Shown: one piece after another, positions 8,550-18,353 of the stretch | Numbering within the stretch: position 1 is the stretch's first letter | Layout of the letters: every line of letters begins with the position of its first letter | Origin: Neonectria sp. B-13 | Taxonomy: Eukaryota > Ascomycota > Sordariomycetes > Hypocreales > Nectriaceae | Assembly (NCBI GenBank): GCA_002682825.1 | Contig: NOKP01000009.1 | Location: forward strand, 248,001 to 312,000 | DNA length: 64,000 nucleotides | Reading direction: 5' to 3' | Translations under genes and position numbers: made by a program | Notes under the pieces: generated by a model | What the model was told of the DNA's origin: nothing | Databases searched by the model: none | The model's input: only the letters and a program-made list of their open reading frames with translations

Positions 8550-10250
8550 CTACATTGCACCGGAGCAACATGTCGGCTTTTCTTGCACACCAGGCATTCC
8601 GCGGCAAAAACACGATGCCACAATTGGTACGTCGGCAGAAGCTATCGCAACGTCTCGTGAGACTTTGAGAATCTCGGCTTCGCTGTGCTTGGCTCCCCTT
8701 TCAAGACATTCGTATAATCCATGCAAGCCAAACACATTGTTGATCCTGGCACGACGTCGGGGAAGGTGTCCGCCCATGCCCAGATCCTCCCGATAAACCG
8801 TTTCGGCCTCTTCGACGTGACCTTGCTCCAGCAGTAGCGCACCAAGGGCATGTCGCGAGGGTTGCAACCACGGAGGCGGATCGCAGTAGGGTAGCGCGTC
8901 CTCCAAGGCGACGGCTTCGCGGAGGTGATCAAACGCCGTCGCAAAGTTTCCTTTGCGATATTCAAGTTCACCTTTCAGCATGGCCGAGCCGACCTCCAAA
9001 ACGTCCTGGTCTCTGCTGGGTAGGCTGTTGAGGCGAGAGTATGGGACGTTTGCCCGTGCCTTCTCGAACTCAACTTCGGCCGCTTCGGCCTCGTCGATGC
9101 GGCCGAGGACGGCCAAAGCAATCCCCCTGGCATACCGAATCATTGCCGTGGTGGAAACCATGAGTTCTGGATCGGCGGGAAGCTGGAGCTCCAGGATTTC
9201 TTCCCATCGGCCGAAGCGGACCAGGGCATGTGCGATGGTCCCAAGATAGCTCTCGACCCAGTCGGCAAGCGGCGGGCTCTTGACGGCGAGCACGTCGGGG
9301 GTGATGATTTTATAGAGCCGCCGGGAAGCGTCGATGGCCACCTCTGATCGCCCCGCCATGATGCCGCCGTAGGCCTTTGTGAATACGTTGTGGGCCCGAT
9401 ACATGGTGTACAGGACGGAGCCGTGCTGGCGAGAGAAGTAAACGTCGTCTGCCGCCGCCGCAGCATCGTTGGAATCGATGAGGTCTCCCCAGTGCCCGCA
9501 GGCGGCATCAATGTGCGTCGCCATATGCGACATGTGAGATCCGTGGGGCACGACGTGCCGAAGACGATCAGCCGCCGTCAGGGCAATCTCGGGAAACGGC
9601 GACATTTCCATCAGATGGATGTACAGGTGAGGAAGGGCCGGGTGCGCTCGCCCGCTGGCGGTGTTGAGGGCTGGTTCGATGACCTCCCTGGCCTCGGCGG
9701 TGCCGTAGCCGACGGGCTCTCCGGTGTCGAGATCCCAGAGGGCACGAGGGTTGACGCTGATCAAGGCTTCGACAAAGAGGCCCACGACATCCATGTCCTC
9801 GGGGAAAGCCTGATACACGGGACGCATTGCTTCGGCATATCGAACATCAAACTCGCCCATGTCCTCGCTCTCTGGGATCTTGTCCGAAGACGGAAACCGA
9901 GCGGCGAGGGCTTTGATCAAGGCTCGTTCGACGGGGCTTGATTGATCTAGTAGGTCCAAGGCGCGTCCGAGTGCTTCTTCGGACCTCCTGACACTGGCGA
10001 CGAGATCGGCCCTGTCGAAGCGCCCCCAAGCTTTGTTGTAGTTGGGACCGGTCGCGAACGCATACCCCCAATGGGCCATTGCGCATTCCGGATCGAAATC
10101 GAGGGCGAGGAGAAAGCACCGCGCCGCTTCCTCGTGGTTGTAGCAGTTGGCCCAAACAAGCCCGCGGTTGAACCAGAGCTGGGCGTCTGGCGAGTTTGTC
10201 GTCACGCTACGCTCGTGCGTTCCGAGGTTGAAGGGGTAATCGCCAGACAT
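8550..10250 (-). CDS. TPR-domain protein, 566 aa
   Basis: Start set at the ATG at 10250 (MSGDYPFNLGTHERSV), where homology-like sequence begins; an upstream ATG at 10328 adds 26 residues of low complexity. 'AQLWFNRGLVWANCYNHEEAARCFLLALDFDPE' and 'AHWGYAFATGPNYNKAW' are typical of a conserved bacterial/fungal TPR family in which helical repeats span most of the protein. Later helices include 'ESYLGTIAHALVRFGRWEEIL' and 'GALLLEQGHVEEAETVYREDLG'. There is no signal peptide or membrane segment, so a cytosolic scaffold role is likely. The C-terminus ends in a Cys-rich tail (VASCFCRG, TCCSGAM). It shares a 585-bp divergent promoter with the sugar transporter at 10836. Confidence 0.8.
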   Translation of the reverse strand: MSGDYPFNLGTHERSVTTNSPDAQLWFNRGLVWANCYNHEEAARCFLLALDFDPECAMAHWGYAFATGPNYNKAWGRFDRADLVASVRRSEEALGRALDLLDQSSPVERALIKALAARFPSSDKIPESEDMGEFDVRYAEAMRPVYQAFPEDMDVVGLFVEALISVNPRALWDLDTGEPVGYGTAEAREVIEPALNTASGRAHPALPHLYIHLMEMSPFPEIALTAADRLRHVVPHGSHMSHMATHIDAACGHWGDLIDSNDAAAAADDVYFSRQHGSVLYTMYRAHNVFTKAYGGIMAGRSEVAIDASRRLYKIITPDVLAVKSPPLADWVESYLGTIAHALVRFGRWEEILELQLPADPELMVSTTAMIRYARGIALAVLGRIDEAEAAEVEFEKARANVPYSRLNSLPSRDQDVLEVGSAMLKGELEYRKGNFATAFDHLREAVALEDALPYCDPPPWLQPSRHALGALLLEQGHVEEAETVYREDLGMGGHLPRRRARINNVFGLHGLYECLERGAKHSEAEILKVSRDVAIASADVPIVASCFCRGMPGVQEKPTCCSGAM

Positions 10251-10350
10251 GGTAGCAGCTGATGTAAAGCAGGAATTGCCATCCGGTCCATCAGTCGCTC
10301 TGCGTATTAGTACTCGGTTAGTGAGCATTCTGCTTCGAGTTGCAGGGTCC

Positions 10351-10450
10351 GATCTGCCCCACTATGTCGGCGAGAGCACGGATCCGATCTGCTCCACTAT
10401 ATCGGCGAGACTAAAGCGTAGCTAATCTGCCCCACTATGTCGGCGAGACT
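10351..10450. repeat. Three promoter repeats of a 25-bp word
   Basis: The core CTGCCCCACTATGTCGGCGA occurs at about 10354, 10389 (two substitutions) and 10426, spaced 35 and 37 bp. All lie in the divergent promoter between the TPR gene and the MFS transporter. The CGGCGA core suggests a Zn2Cys6-type operator, but that is a guess. Confidence 0.75.
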
Positions 10451-10835
10451 ACGGGTAAGGAGGCATCAAGCGGGACAAAATGCTTGGCAAGGGTGACATA
10501 GATTCTGAGCACTCACTGGTGTATCACATACTAACCCAGGTATTTGTCAACATCTCTTTTGCCATGCCAAGTTTCTGATCCCGCTTGAGTGTAGTAATGT
10601 TAAGCAACCGTTCCCAGCACAGCAACACTATCATCACAATATGGCGCTATCGTGGAATTCACCATCCTGAATCGCCATGTCGTGCTTGGCTAGGACGAGC
10701 AACATGTAGTCTGGAGGAGTATGCAAAATATCTACTTATGGCGAGGTGGTTTCCTGTAAAGTTGGATTTGGAATACATATCAACTCATCAACAACTCGTT
10801 CAATCCATCACTCCTACGCCGACTGATTCGCACAC
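10451..10835. other. Divergent promoter, remainder
   Basis: Upstream region of the MFS transporter at 10836. Apart from the repeats at 10351-10450, no element was recognised. Confidence 0.5.
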
Positions 10836-12365
10836 ATGGCGCGCACCATGACCTCTGCCCCAATCTGGGCCGACTTGTCTCCACGGATCTTTGCTGTCGC
10901 CTTCTTCGGATCCCTGGCCTCGACTGGCTTTGGCTTCGACCAAGGATGGTGGTCGGGCGCCATCTCCTTTCCCGAGTTCGCGAGCGTCTTCGGGCATTTC
11001 GATGCTGTGACAGGCTCGTGGGCTCTCTCGGCCACTCAGCAGTCCGTCGGCACCGGCGTCGGGATCCTTGCCGTCGTCGTCGGCCTCTTTGTCGGTTCCC
11101 TCCTGACCGAGAAAGTCGGACGTTGGTGGACGTTTCTCGCGCAAGCCCTCATATCCGTTGTGGGAGTCGTCATTGAGGCGACCACGGTGGACAGCTACGC
11201 GCAGCTCGTCGTCGGCCGGGTCGTCGTCTACATCGCCGGAGGCATTGCCACCAACGTGGTCCCCGTCTACCAAGCCGAGTGTGCGCCCCCCACGCTCCGC
11301 GGGCTCATGGCAACAACGTACAACGGTGCCCTGATGCTGGGTGCGCTGGCTTCCAGTGTCATCCTATACCTCTGCCGCAACGTCCAGTCGCACTGGTCCT
11401 GGAGGGGAGTCATCGTCGCCCAGATCGCCAGCCCTGCCATGTGCTTGCTGGGCTTGCTGGTTCTGCCCGAGTCGCCTCGGTGGTTGGTAGAGAGAGGGAG
11501 GCACGAGGATGCGGCCAAGGCGTTCAGGACGTTGCGCGGGGACGCCTTCGACGCAGAACGCGCCGTCGAGGTGATGCGGCTGTCCATTGACACGGAGCAA
11601 AAGGCCAAAGCCAAGTCTTACCTCGAGTGCTTCAGGGGCACCAACCTCCGACGGACCATTATTGGCGTGGGCGTGCAGGTGTTGCAGCAGGCCCTTGGCA
11701 TCCCCCTGATAGCAAACTATCTCGGCGTGTTCCTGGTACAAATCGGCTTCACCAACACGCTGCTCATCATCATGCTCACCTACGTCATTGGGTTCGTTGC
11801 GAGCCTGGTCACCATGTCCACCATCGACACGACCGGCCGACGCAAAATGCTCCTATACCCGGCGCTAATCCTGGCCGTCTTGATGTTCGTCGTTGCCGGC
11901 CTGACACGAAACGGGGCAGTGGGCTTGGCCAGCGCGGGTCAGAAAGCGGCAGTTGCTCTACTCCTCATCTGGTTCGTCGTCTTCCAGGTTACTTGGGGTC
12001 CAGGTGTTTGGATCGTTGCGGCCGAGATACCTGCGAGTGCTCTTCGGGAGAAGAGCGTGGCGATATCCGGACTGTCCTCGTACGCGGTGGGCTGCGTCAT
12101 TACCTTTGTCAATCCCTATGTGATGAAAGCCATTGCTGGAAAGGTCGGCTTCATATACGGCAGCTTTTCGGTTCTTGCCGCCGTTTTCGTCTTCTACATG
12201 GTTCCAGAGGTGAACCAACGGTCACTCGAAGAGATTGACGGACTTTTCGAGCAGCGAATCCCGACCAGGAAGTTTCCCCAGCATGTCTTCGAAACAGATA
12301 TCCACGGAGATTCCGTCATAGTGAAAGGGGACGAGAAGACTGTCGATTCTGAGGATGTAGTGTGA
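10836..12365 (+). CDS. MFS sugar porter, 509 aa
   Basis: Intronless. About 12 hydrophobic helices are visible, with sugar-porter hallmarks: 'GFDQG' in TM1, 'GRVVVYIAGGIATNVVPVYQAE' in TM4, 'PESPRWLVERG' after TM6, 'QQALGIPLIANYLG' in TM7, 'DTTGRRK' between TM8 and TM9, and 'PEVNQRSLEEID' after TM12. The family imports hexoses, disaccharides or related polyols across the plasma membrane by proton symport. It lies 516 bp upstream of a GH3 glycosidase on the same strand, with a Zn2Cys6 factor beyond, suggesting uptake of a glucoside or its products. The exact substrate cannot be read from sequence. Confidence 0.92.
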   Translation: MARTMTSAPIWADLSPRIFAVAFFGSLASTGFGFDQGWWSGAISFPEFASVFGHFDAVTGSWALSATQQSVGTGVGILAVVVGLFVGSLLTEKVGRWWTFLAQALISVVGVVIEATTVDSYAQLVVGRVVVYIAGGIATNVVPVYQAECAPPTLRGLMATTYNGALMLGALASSVILYLCRNVQSHWSWRGVIVAQIASPAMCLLGLLVLPESPRWLVERGRHEDAAKAFRTLRGDAFDAERAVEVMRLSIDTEQKAKAKSYLECFRGTNLRRTIIGVGVQVLQQALGIPLIANYLGVFLVQIGFTNTLLIIMLTYVIGFVASLVTMSTIDTTGRRKMLLYPALILAVLMFVVAGLTRNGAVGLASAGQKAAVALLLIWFVVFQVTWGPGVWIVAAEIPASALREKSVAISGLSSYAVGCVITFVNPYVMKAIAGKVGFIYGSFSVLAAVFVFYMVPEVNQRSLEEIDGLFEQRIPTRKFPQHVFETDIHGDSVIVKGDEKTVDSEDVV

Positions 12366-12881
12366 GGCTGGTGGATGGCGACACGAGACGTTATTAGCAT
12401 GTAACTAGCAGACGCGTTTGAATGGTTTTCAGATAATCTACTCTAGTTGTCCTGTACTAAAGGAGTAGCGTAAACACCCCTTCAATTAATCACTACGTGT
12501 TAACTGATAACTTGTTATTACTACGGTATTATTGTAGCATCGTAATCAGAGTTTGCTCTAGGTCTGTAGCGTCTGATTCATCCACCGTCACATCTTCTCG
12601 GAGATGTTGACCGATCCACAACAATCCTTTCGAGCACGATAGGCTGTTATTACTGGGGTCCTACACTTTGCCAGTTTAGTACAGTGGCTTTCTGTTCCAC
12701 ATATCCTGAGTTCGCCGACTAGACCCACCGCACTACCAGTCACGCCATCAGACATAATTATTTACCACGGGCAGTGCTTGAGGAGTACTGTATGCTTACA
12801 CGGAGCGTGGGTGGTCTTGCACGTATTAATGTCTCTGCGCCGTCATTCTGTTCTGTGGAAGCACAAAACATCACACCGAGA
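12366..12881. other. Intergenic, promoter of the GH3 gene
   Basis: Transcripts of the transporter would end here and the GH3 promoter must lie here. No repeat or defined element was recognised; there is a weak AT-rich stretch at 12480-12540. Confidence 0.5.
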
Positions 12882-14732
12882 ATGAGCGCCCATCCATACA
12901 AGAATCGGACCCTGCCCACCGTGGAAAGGGTCAACGACCTGCTGTCGCGCATGACGGTGGCGGAAAAGGCCGGCCTTCTATTCCATGGCATGATTATCCC
13001 TGGACCGGACGGGAGCCTCTCTGAAGGCCATCCTGAGTACTCGGTCCCGGCGACGGAGGAGCTTGTCCTTCGGAAGAGGCTCAGCCACTTCAACCTCCTC
13101 GGCCCCGTCGTGAATGTCCGACAGACGGCAGAGTGGTACAACAGAGTCCAGCGCCTGGCAGTGGAGAAGACCCGGCTGGGGATCCCCATCACGCTCTCCA
13201 CCGACCCTCGCAGCCACTTCACCGAGGCCGCTGGCACTAGCTCTCGGGCTGGTTCCATGAGCCAGTGGCCTGAAACTCTCGGGCTGGCTGCTTTGAGAGA
13301 CGAGCAGCTCGTTGAGCGATTTGCCGATATCGCCCGCAGAGAGTATCTTGCTCTGGGCATCAGGCTCGCCTTGAGTCCCCAGGCGGATCTTTCGACCGAG
13401 TATCGGTGGGCCAGGCTCAACGGAACCTTTGGCGAGAACGCTGAGCTTGCGGGAAAACTGTCGGCAGCGTGCATCCGGGGATTCCAAGCTCCGCACCTCT
13501 CCGACGGAACCGGAAAGCTGGGCTCTTACAGTGTCAGCACCATGACAAAGCACTTTCCCGGTGCCGGGCCTGAGAAGGACGGAGAAGACTCGCACTTTAC
13601 CTACGGGCAAGACCAGGTATACCCCGGAGACAACTTTGGCTACCACCTGGAGCCCTTTCGGATCGCCATCGAGGCTGGCACGAGGCAGATCATGCCGTAC
13701 TACAGCAAGCCGGTGGGGCTGCAAGACCCCAGGCTCTCGGAGGAGGTCGGCTTTGGTTTCCACAAGGGGGTCGTCACGGGCTTGCTGAAGGGCGAGCTGG
13801 GATTCAAAGGCATTGTCTGTTCCGACTGGGGCCTGGTTAGCGATGTCGAAATATGCGGAGAGCTGTTGAAGGCTCGTGCGTGGGGTTGCGAACATCTGAG
13901 CAGCCTCGAGAGGGTCGTCAAGATCATCGATGCCGGGTGTGATCAGCTCGGTGGCGAGTGGCTGCCGGAACTGGTTGTGGAAGCCGTGGAAAAGGGGCTT
14001 CTCTCCGAGGAACGGGTCGACCAGTCTGTGGCAAAGCTGCTAACCGAAAAGTATGAGCTGGGCCTGTTCGATCGACCTTTCATTGAGCCAGAGGCGGCTG
14101 TCGGTATAGTCGGCCATCCCGACTTCATCGAGGAAGGGCTGTCGGCCCAGCGCGCAAGCATCACCTTGCTTGCCAATGACCACCAGATCCTCCCTCTGGA
14201 TGTTGCGGACACCCGCGGCAAGAAGCTCTACGTGGAAGGAATCGACGTCGGGGTGCTCGAAAGGTACGGCTTGTCGGTGACGCGAGAGCCATCGGAGGCG
14301 GACGTTGCCATACTTCGCCTTCAGGCCCCGTTCGAGCCGCGGACCAGCGGTTTCGAGGCGCAATACCACGCCGGAAGCCTCGAGTTCTCAGCGCAAGAAA
14401 AAGCACGTCAGAAAGCCATATTCTCGTCTGTGCCCATCTCCGTAGTGGATGTGTACCTGGACCGGCCGGCGGCGATCCCTGAAGTCTTTAGCCAGGCATC
14501 GGCAGTCGTAGTCAGCTATGGCAGCAACCCCAACGCCCTCCTGGATGTTCTCTTTGGAATCGACGGGGCGTGTCCGGGTGGGAAACTTCCGTTCGATCTG
14601 CCCTCGTCCATGGCGGCTGTGGTGGGCAGCAAGGAAGATGTTCCTTTTGATACTGCAAACCCAGTCTTTAAATACGGCCATGGACTGCATTACGAGCGAC
14701 CGGCGTTGGGCCGACATGAACCCTGTACATAG
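12882..14732 (+). CDS. Glycoside hydrolase family 3 (beta-glucosidase-like), 616 aa
   Basis: The ATG at 12882 (MSAHPYKNRTLP) was chosen; the frame extends to 12774, but the 36 extra residues are not family-like. The N-terminal TIM barrel contains 'RVNDLLSRMTVAEKAGLLFHG', the substrate-binding 'KHFPGAG' and the nucleophile motif 'GIVCSDWGLVSD', where the Asp of SDW is the expected nucleophile. A shortened alpha/beta sandwich follows, ending 'PVFKYGHGLHYE', as in exo-acting GH3 enzymes. There is no signal peptide, so it probably acts on an imported glycoside in the cytosol. It retains the two main domains but has no fibronectin-III tail. It ends 34 bp from the convergent Zn2Cys6 gene. Confidence 0.9.
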   Translation: MSAHPYKNRTLPTVERVNDLLSRMTVAEKAGLLFHGMIIPGPDGSLSEGHPEYSVPATEELVLRKRLSHFNLLGPVVNVRQTAEWYNRVQRLAVEKTRLGIPITLSTDPRSHFTEAAGTSSRAGSMSQWPETLGLAALRDEQLVERFADIARREYLALGIRLALSPQADLSTEYRWARLNGTFGENAELAGKLSAACIRGFQAPHLSDGTGKLGSYSVSTMTKHFPGAGPEKDGEDSHFTYGQDQVYPGDNFGYHLEPFRIAIEAGTRQIMPYYSKPVGLQDPRLSEEVGFGFHKGVVTGLLKGELGFKGIVCSDWGLVSDVEICGELLKARAWGCEHLSSLERVVKIIDAGCDQLGGEWLPELVVEAVEKGLLSEERVDQSVAKLLTEKYELGLFDRPFIEPEAAVGIVGHPDFIEEGLSAQRASITLLANDHQILPLDVADTRGKKLYVEGIDVGVLERYGLSVTREPSEADVAILRLQAPFEPRTSGFEAQYHAGSLEFSAQEKARQKAIFSSVPISVVDVYLDRPAAIPEVFSQASAVVVSYGSNPNALLDVLFGIDGACPGGKLPFDLPSSMAAVVGSKEDVPFDTANPVFKYGHGLHYERPALGRHEPCT

Positions 14733-14766
14733 CCTGTACATAGTGTAGCACATTGGTGGACTGAAT

Positions 14767-16392
14767 TTAGTGGTTCGGAATTCGAGAGCTACGACTATCA
14801 TATATGGGCTCCACAATCATCAGAATCTCCCTCGCCGCCTGCTTGATGTGACCCGCCGATTGAAGTGCCAGTTGCCAGACACAGCCTAGTGTCCCGAGAA
14901 CGCTGGTGTTCAGGGACAGAAAATGCCGATGCTTCTCGGCAGCACCAGTCTCCAGGAACGAGCAGGCTCCAAGATGGACTATGGAGCTCAACACCAGGAA
15001 ACAGGTCAAAAATGGCGTGTGGTCGGTTGCCAGTGCGGGAAGCTTTGCGAGCTCGGAAATCCCAGTGGCGGCCTTCAGGACCTTCAGGGTGTGGAAGGCC
15101 TCGGCTTTGAGCATGGGCGTGGAGGTGTGCGAACCACATATGAGGCCCCTGATGCTGATGAGGGGGGACAGCAGGGGGGAATGGGGGAGGTTTAGGAAGA
15201 TGGTCGAGCAATGTGCTAGGAGATGTGCCTGGAACATCATCTCGTCGACGCTTCCATCGTAGCGAACGATGTCGTGCTTTCTCGGCGGCAAAGAGTGCAG
15301 CCAGGAAGCCATGCGTGAGTCTAGGACGTGATACGTGTCGGGCGACAGCGGAACCTCGCCGCGAATGTGTGTCACCACATCGCGAAGCGTGTTTGCGGCG
15401 TCAATACGATAGGCAAAGGAGGAAAAGTGTCCCTCCTGGCTGGCAAAGAAACGGTCTCGGAGATGTTGACTGCACAGGTTGGAAGGCGGACAGGCTCCCT
15501 CCGTATAGAGCTCTTCTTCGCATGGAAGCAGTACTCCTGCCCCTGCGGCGCTGTCCCCGATGATGAGGGTTCCATCGTGCTGCAGAGCGGCCAAGAGACT
15601 ATCGACGATGAAGAGCTCCCACCATGTCCTTCGAGCGCTCTCCTGAAGCACACGGGACTCGGTGGTCTTGTGATGGTCAAAATCTTTACGGTTCAGGCCA
15701 AGCTTTGTCGCAGCTTCTATGGCTTGGGTCAGCAAGTCACGAGCTGACGCTGGCTCCCCCATCGAGTGTGCCAGGACCGACAGGATGAGGAGTGCCTGGA
15801 CTTTCTGTAACGAGTCATGGTCTCCGGAAAGCGAGGACCCGAGGAGTGTGATCTGCGCTTGAGGACATGGCACGAGATGATGGAGAGCCGCAAGCTCCAT
15901 GGCCTTGTACAGGTGGTTCGAAAGGCTCGCTCGGAGGCTGTCCAACGGCGGCAAAAACGGATGAGCCCTGTGAAAGTGGTCGTAGTACAGCTGAACCCAG
16001 TCACGCTGAGTCCCGGTCAACAGAGAGTGCGCGCCCGACTGCAGGGCACAGCCGTCAGGTTGCATGTCGAAGGGCGTCGCCGCGGTCATCGAGAGAGCAG
16101 AAAGAACATCTTGGGTGTCCGCCTCGAACTCGGAGTATGCGGCATCGAGAAGTCCGACTGGGAAGTCAGGAAACCCAGCCAAGCTGCCGTCATCCGACGT
16201 AGCCAAGGCGCGGCCAACAATTTGGGTATCGACGGCAGTCGGTCGGAACCTGCGGCCACGGCGAGAGGGAACGTAGTAGCAACGCGATTGCGACTGAAGG
16301 CAGCGGCTGCAGCAAGGAGCACGACCATCACATTTCAGGTGACGTTCTCTGCAGCTCATGCAGACTTGAGCAGTTGGCTGAGGTGAAGACAT
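14767..16392 (-). CDS. Zn2Cys6 transcription factor, 541 aa
   Basis: Intronless. The N-terminal zinc cluster is at residues 11-38, C-x2-C-x6-C-x6-C-x2-C-x6-C (CMSCRERHLKC...CSRCLQSQSRC), followed by a basic linker (PSRRGRRFRP). The middle region has the fungal-specific factor domain, starting near 'QLYYDHFHRAHPFLPPLD' and including 'ARRTWWELFIVDSLLAAL'. Such proteins bind CGG triplets and usually control neighbouring catabolic genes. Its position, convergent with the GH3 gene and close to the sugar transporter, makes it the likely local regulator. The promoter is the 459-bp gap up to 16851. Confidence 0.92.
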   Translation of the reverse strand: MSSPQPTAQVCMSCRERHLKCDGRAPCCSRCLQSQSRCYYVPSRRGRRFRPTAVDTQIVGRALATSDDGSLAGFPDFPVGLLDAAYSEFEADTQDVLSALSMTAATPFDMQPDGCALQSGAHSLLTGTQRDWVQLYYDHFHRAHPFLPPLDSLRASLSNHLYKAMELAALHHLVPCPQAQITLLGSSLSGDHDSLQKVQALLILSVLAHSMGEPASARDLLTQAIEAATKLGLNRKDFDHHKTTESRVLQESARRTWWELFIVDSLLAALQHDGTLIIGDSAAGAGVLLPCEEELYTEGACPPSNLCSQHLRDRFFASQEGHFSSFAYRIDAANTLRDVVTHIRGEVPLSPDTYHVLDSRMASWLHSLPPRKHDIVRYDGSVDEMMFQAHLLAHCSTIFLNLPHSPLLSPLISIRGLICGSHTSTPMLKAEAFHTLKVLKAATGISELAKLPALATDHTPFLTCFLVLSSIVHLGACSFLETGAAEKHRHFLSLNTSVLGTLGCVWQLALQSAGHIKQAAREILMIVEPIYDSRSSRIPNH

Positions 16393-16851
16393 GATAGTGT
16401 CTTAATGGAGGAGAAATGAAGGCGGGATTAAATTTGCGTCCATGGTGGATATTGCGTGCTCTCAGGTAAGCTAGTTGATATTAAGAGTATTGCTCAGCTG
16501 GATCGTATCTATTCAGGAGTATATCCCAGTTCTCACGCTATTGGCTCTAAATTCACCATCTCCACTCCGCCCAGAAACAGCTTCCTTTCATGTTTAACGT
16601 GTGAGTTGTAATGTGCTTTTATCCAGTGACGCGCGAAACATAAAATCCTTCTTTCAGCTGTAGATGGTTGTACACGGCTGCTGCGTTGCTTGCACCCCTT
16701 CACTATGAGTTCTTATACTGCCTATCCTTGTTATTACTAGTAAGCGAGATCGACCAAGTTACCAATTGCTATGGGATCAACCGCGGACCGAGCTGAATCG
16801 CAGACTCGAGCGTAATACTTCCGTTGCGCCAAGTCCAGCAGTCCGTGCAAA
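16393..16851. other. Intergenic, promoter of the Zn2Cys6 gene
   Basis: This lies between the start of the regulator and the 3' end of the F-box gene. No motif was recognised. Confidence 0.5.
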
Positions 16852-17781
16852 CTAAAGTCCCTCATACGCCTCGTATTCCAGTGAGAGCCAGCGCATTCCG
16901 TAATCCACCTCTGCCAAGCCTGTATGGTCGGGATGGAACCACAGCTTGTGTGCGTGAATATATGTCTTGGCCATCCTCAGCCATCGGACCTGTTCGCCGG
17001 TGGCGCATCCAGGAGCGTCGCGCCATAACACGTTCCTAGTCGTGTGGTCGTAGATGGGGTTGCGTCCGTTTTGGTAGCTGAGGCACGAGAGCCACCTGGG
17101 ACTGACGGGGCTTGAACCCCAGGCGTTTTCAATATGAAGCACCGCGAAGCTCCCACTGGCAAGGTCTTCGCATACCGACTGATGGGAGCAGAGGTAATAA
17201 TGGCCAAGTCGTCCGATGCACATTCCGCCCCTCCAGTCGGATCTTTCATACGGAGGAAATAAGAGCGCAGGGTGATACATCATACATCCGTTGCAGAATA
17301 TGGGATGGTACAGGTTCTTCATCAGCACTTTCAGGATGCCGGTGTCGCGGAAACTAGCACAGTCGTCGCAAAGGGATTTTCGGGCAAACATGTCTCGGAT
17401 AATCTGTCGCTGCTGGTAGTCGTCTCGGGTGAGACAGAAGCTTTGTTCGCCGCTGAAGTTAAGATGGAAGGTCTTGAAGGACTTGTCCGAGGAGATGCGA
17501 CGGAATGTCTGGCAAGTTTGGCGCAGAAAGTAGATAGCGCTGTCGGGGAGATGGCCCACGATTTGAAGCAAGATTTCATCTGGCAGATGGGGAAAAGGCG
17601 TCTTTTCGTCCTTCAATTGGCCCTTAAGTCTGGTTTCCTGCTGGCCAGAGACGGGTTTCTGTTCGATGCATTTGCGAGTCCAGGGACGACGTGGCTCGAA
17701 TTCTAACGGAAGAGGACCAGAGCGTGCTCTTGATTCGAGCTCGAAAACCGTCCGATGAGGGCTGGGTGTCTGAGATGACAT
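16852..17781 (-). CDS. F-box protein, 309 aa
   Basis: An F-box lies at about residues 62-100 ('FPHLPDEILLQIVGHLPD' then 'FLRQTCQTFRRISSD'), the Skp1-binding module of SCF ubiquitin ligases. The C-terminal part has Cys/His pairs ('CDDCASF', 'CNGCMMYHPALLFPP', 'CIGRLGHYYLCSH') resembling a treble-clef type zinc-binding region seen in many fungal F-box proteins. It is presumably a substrate adaptor; the substrate is unknown. The start was taken at the first ATG, and a 572-bp divergent promoter is shared with the gene at 18354. Confidence 0.8.
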   Translation of the reverse strand: MSSQTPSPHRTVFELESRARSGPLPLEFEPRRPWTRKCIEQKPVSGQQETRLKGQLKDEKTPFPHLPDEILLQIVGHLPDSAIYFLRQTCQTFRRISSDKSFKTFHLNFSGEQSFCLTRDDYQQRQIIRDMFARKSLCDDCASFRDTGILKVLMKNLYHPIFCNGCMMYHPALLFPPYERSDWRGGMCIGRLGHYYLCSHQSVCEDLASGSFAVLHIENAWGSSPVSPRWLSCLSYQNGRNPIYDHTTRNVLWRDAPGCATGEQVRWLRMAKTYIHAHKLWFHPDHTGLAEVDYGMRWLSLEYEAYEGL

Positions 17782-18267
17782 GGCGCTGGACCAGTTTACG
17801 AGTATACTCGAGTCAAACCAGTTTAGTGAATCCGCGTGGAAAGTCTGGTGTCAGGTCCAAGAAACGAGACGAAGACTATCAGGATGATACCTTGCGGGCT
17901 TGTTTTAGTTTTATGCATCAGTCATAGGCATCGTAAAACTTTGTCCAGCAGAATAGACGTCAGGGTGTCACATTGTCCAGGTCATTGCAGAAGCACCCTG
18001 GTATTAAGTTTCTGAGATAGACAGGACCCATTGAATCTGGGCTTGCGCATGAATTCGTGTTCACGCTGCTATAGTTACAGTACATCCCGTCGTATTCGCG
18101 GCGACGACACCGAAATCAATAACCGCCAACCTTGATTACGGCTAAGCCGTCTAACTGAAGGATCGACAGTATGCAGTCAAGCGTAAGACAGTCTCACGAG
18201 GAAACCCGCACCCCTTGGGAGAGAGACATAAGCTGACTCAGAATTTAGCTCAAGGGACCATCGCAGA

Positions 18268-18274
18268 TATAAAA
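18268..18274 (+). promoter_or_regulatory. TATA box (TATAAAA)
   Basis: It lies 80 bp upstream of the ATG at 18354, at the expected distance. Confidence 0.5.
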
Positions 18275-18282
18275 TCAGCTCT

Positions 18283-18322
18283 TCATCCAGAATCAACTCA
18301 TCCAGAATCAACTCATCAAGAG
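18283..18322 (+). repeat. 15-bp tandem repeat, about 2.7 copies
   Basis: TCATCCAGAATCAAC is repeated exactly twice, followed by a partial third copy, within the likely 5' UTR of the gene at 18354. Confidence 0.8.
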
Positions 18323-18353
18323 AATAAATACTGCCAATTCATTCACGCACCAA

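Larger units (their letters stand above)
17782..18353. other. Divergent promoter, F-box gene and DUF7704-like gene
   Basis: It contains a TATA-like element at 18268 and a 15-bp repeat at 18283-18322; otherwise nothing was recognised. Confidence 0.5.

Noticed and set aside
12978..13895. Minus-strand open frame of 305 codons
   Set aside because: Antisense to the GH3 gene.
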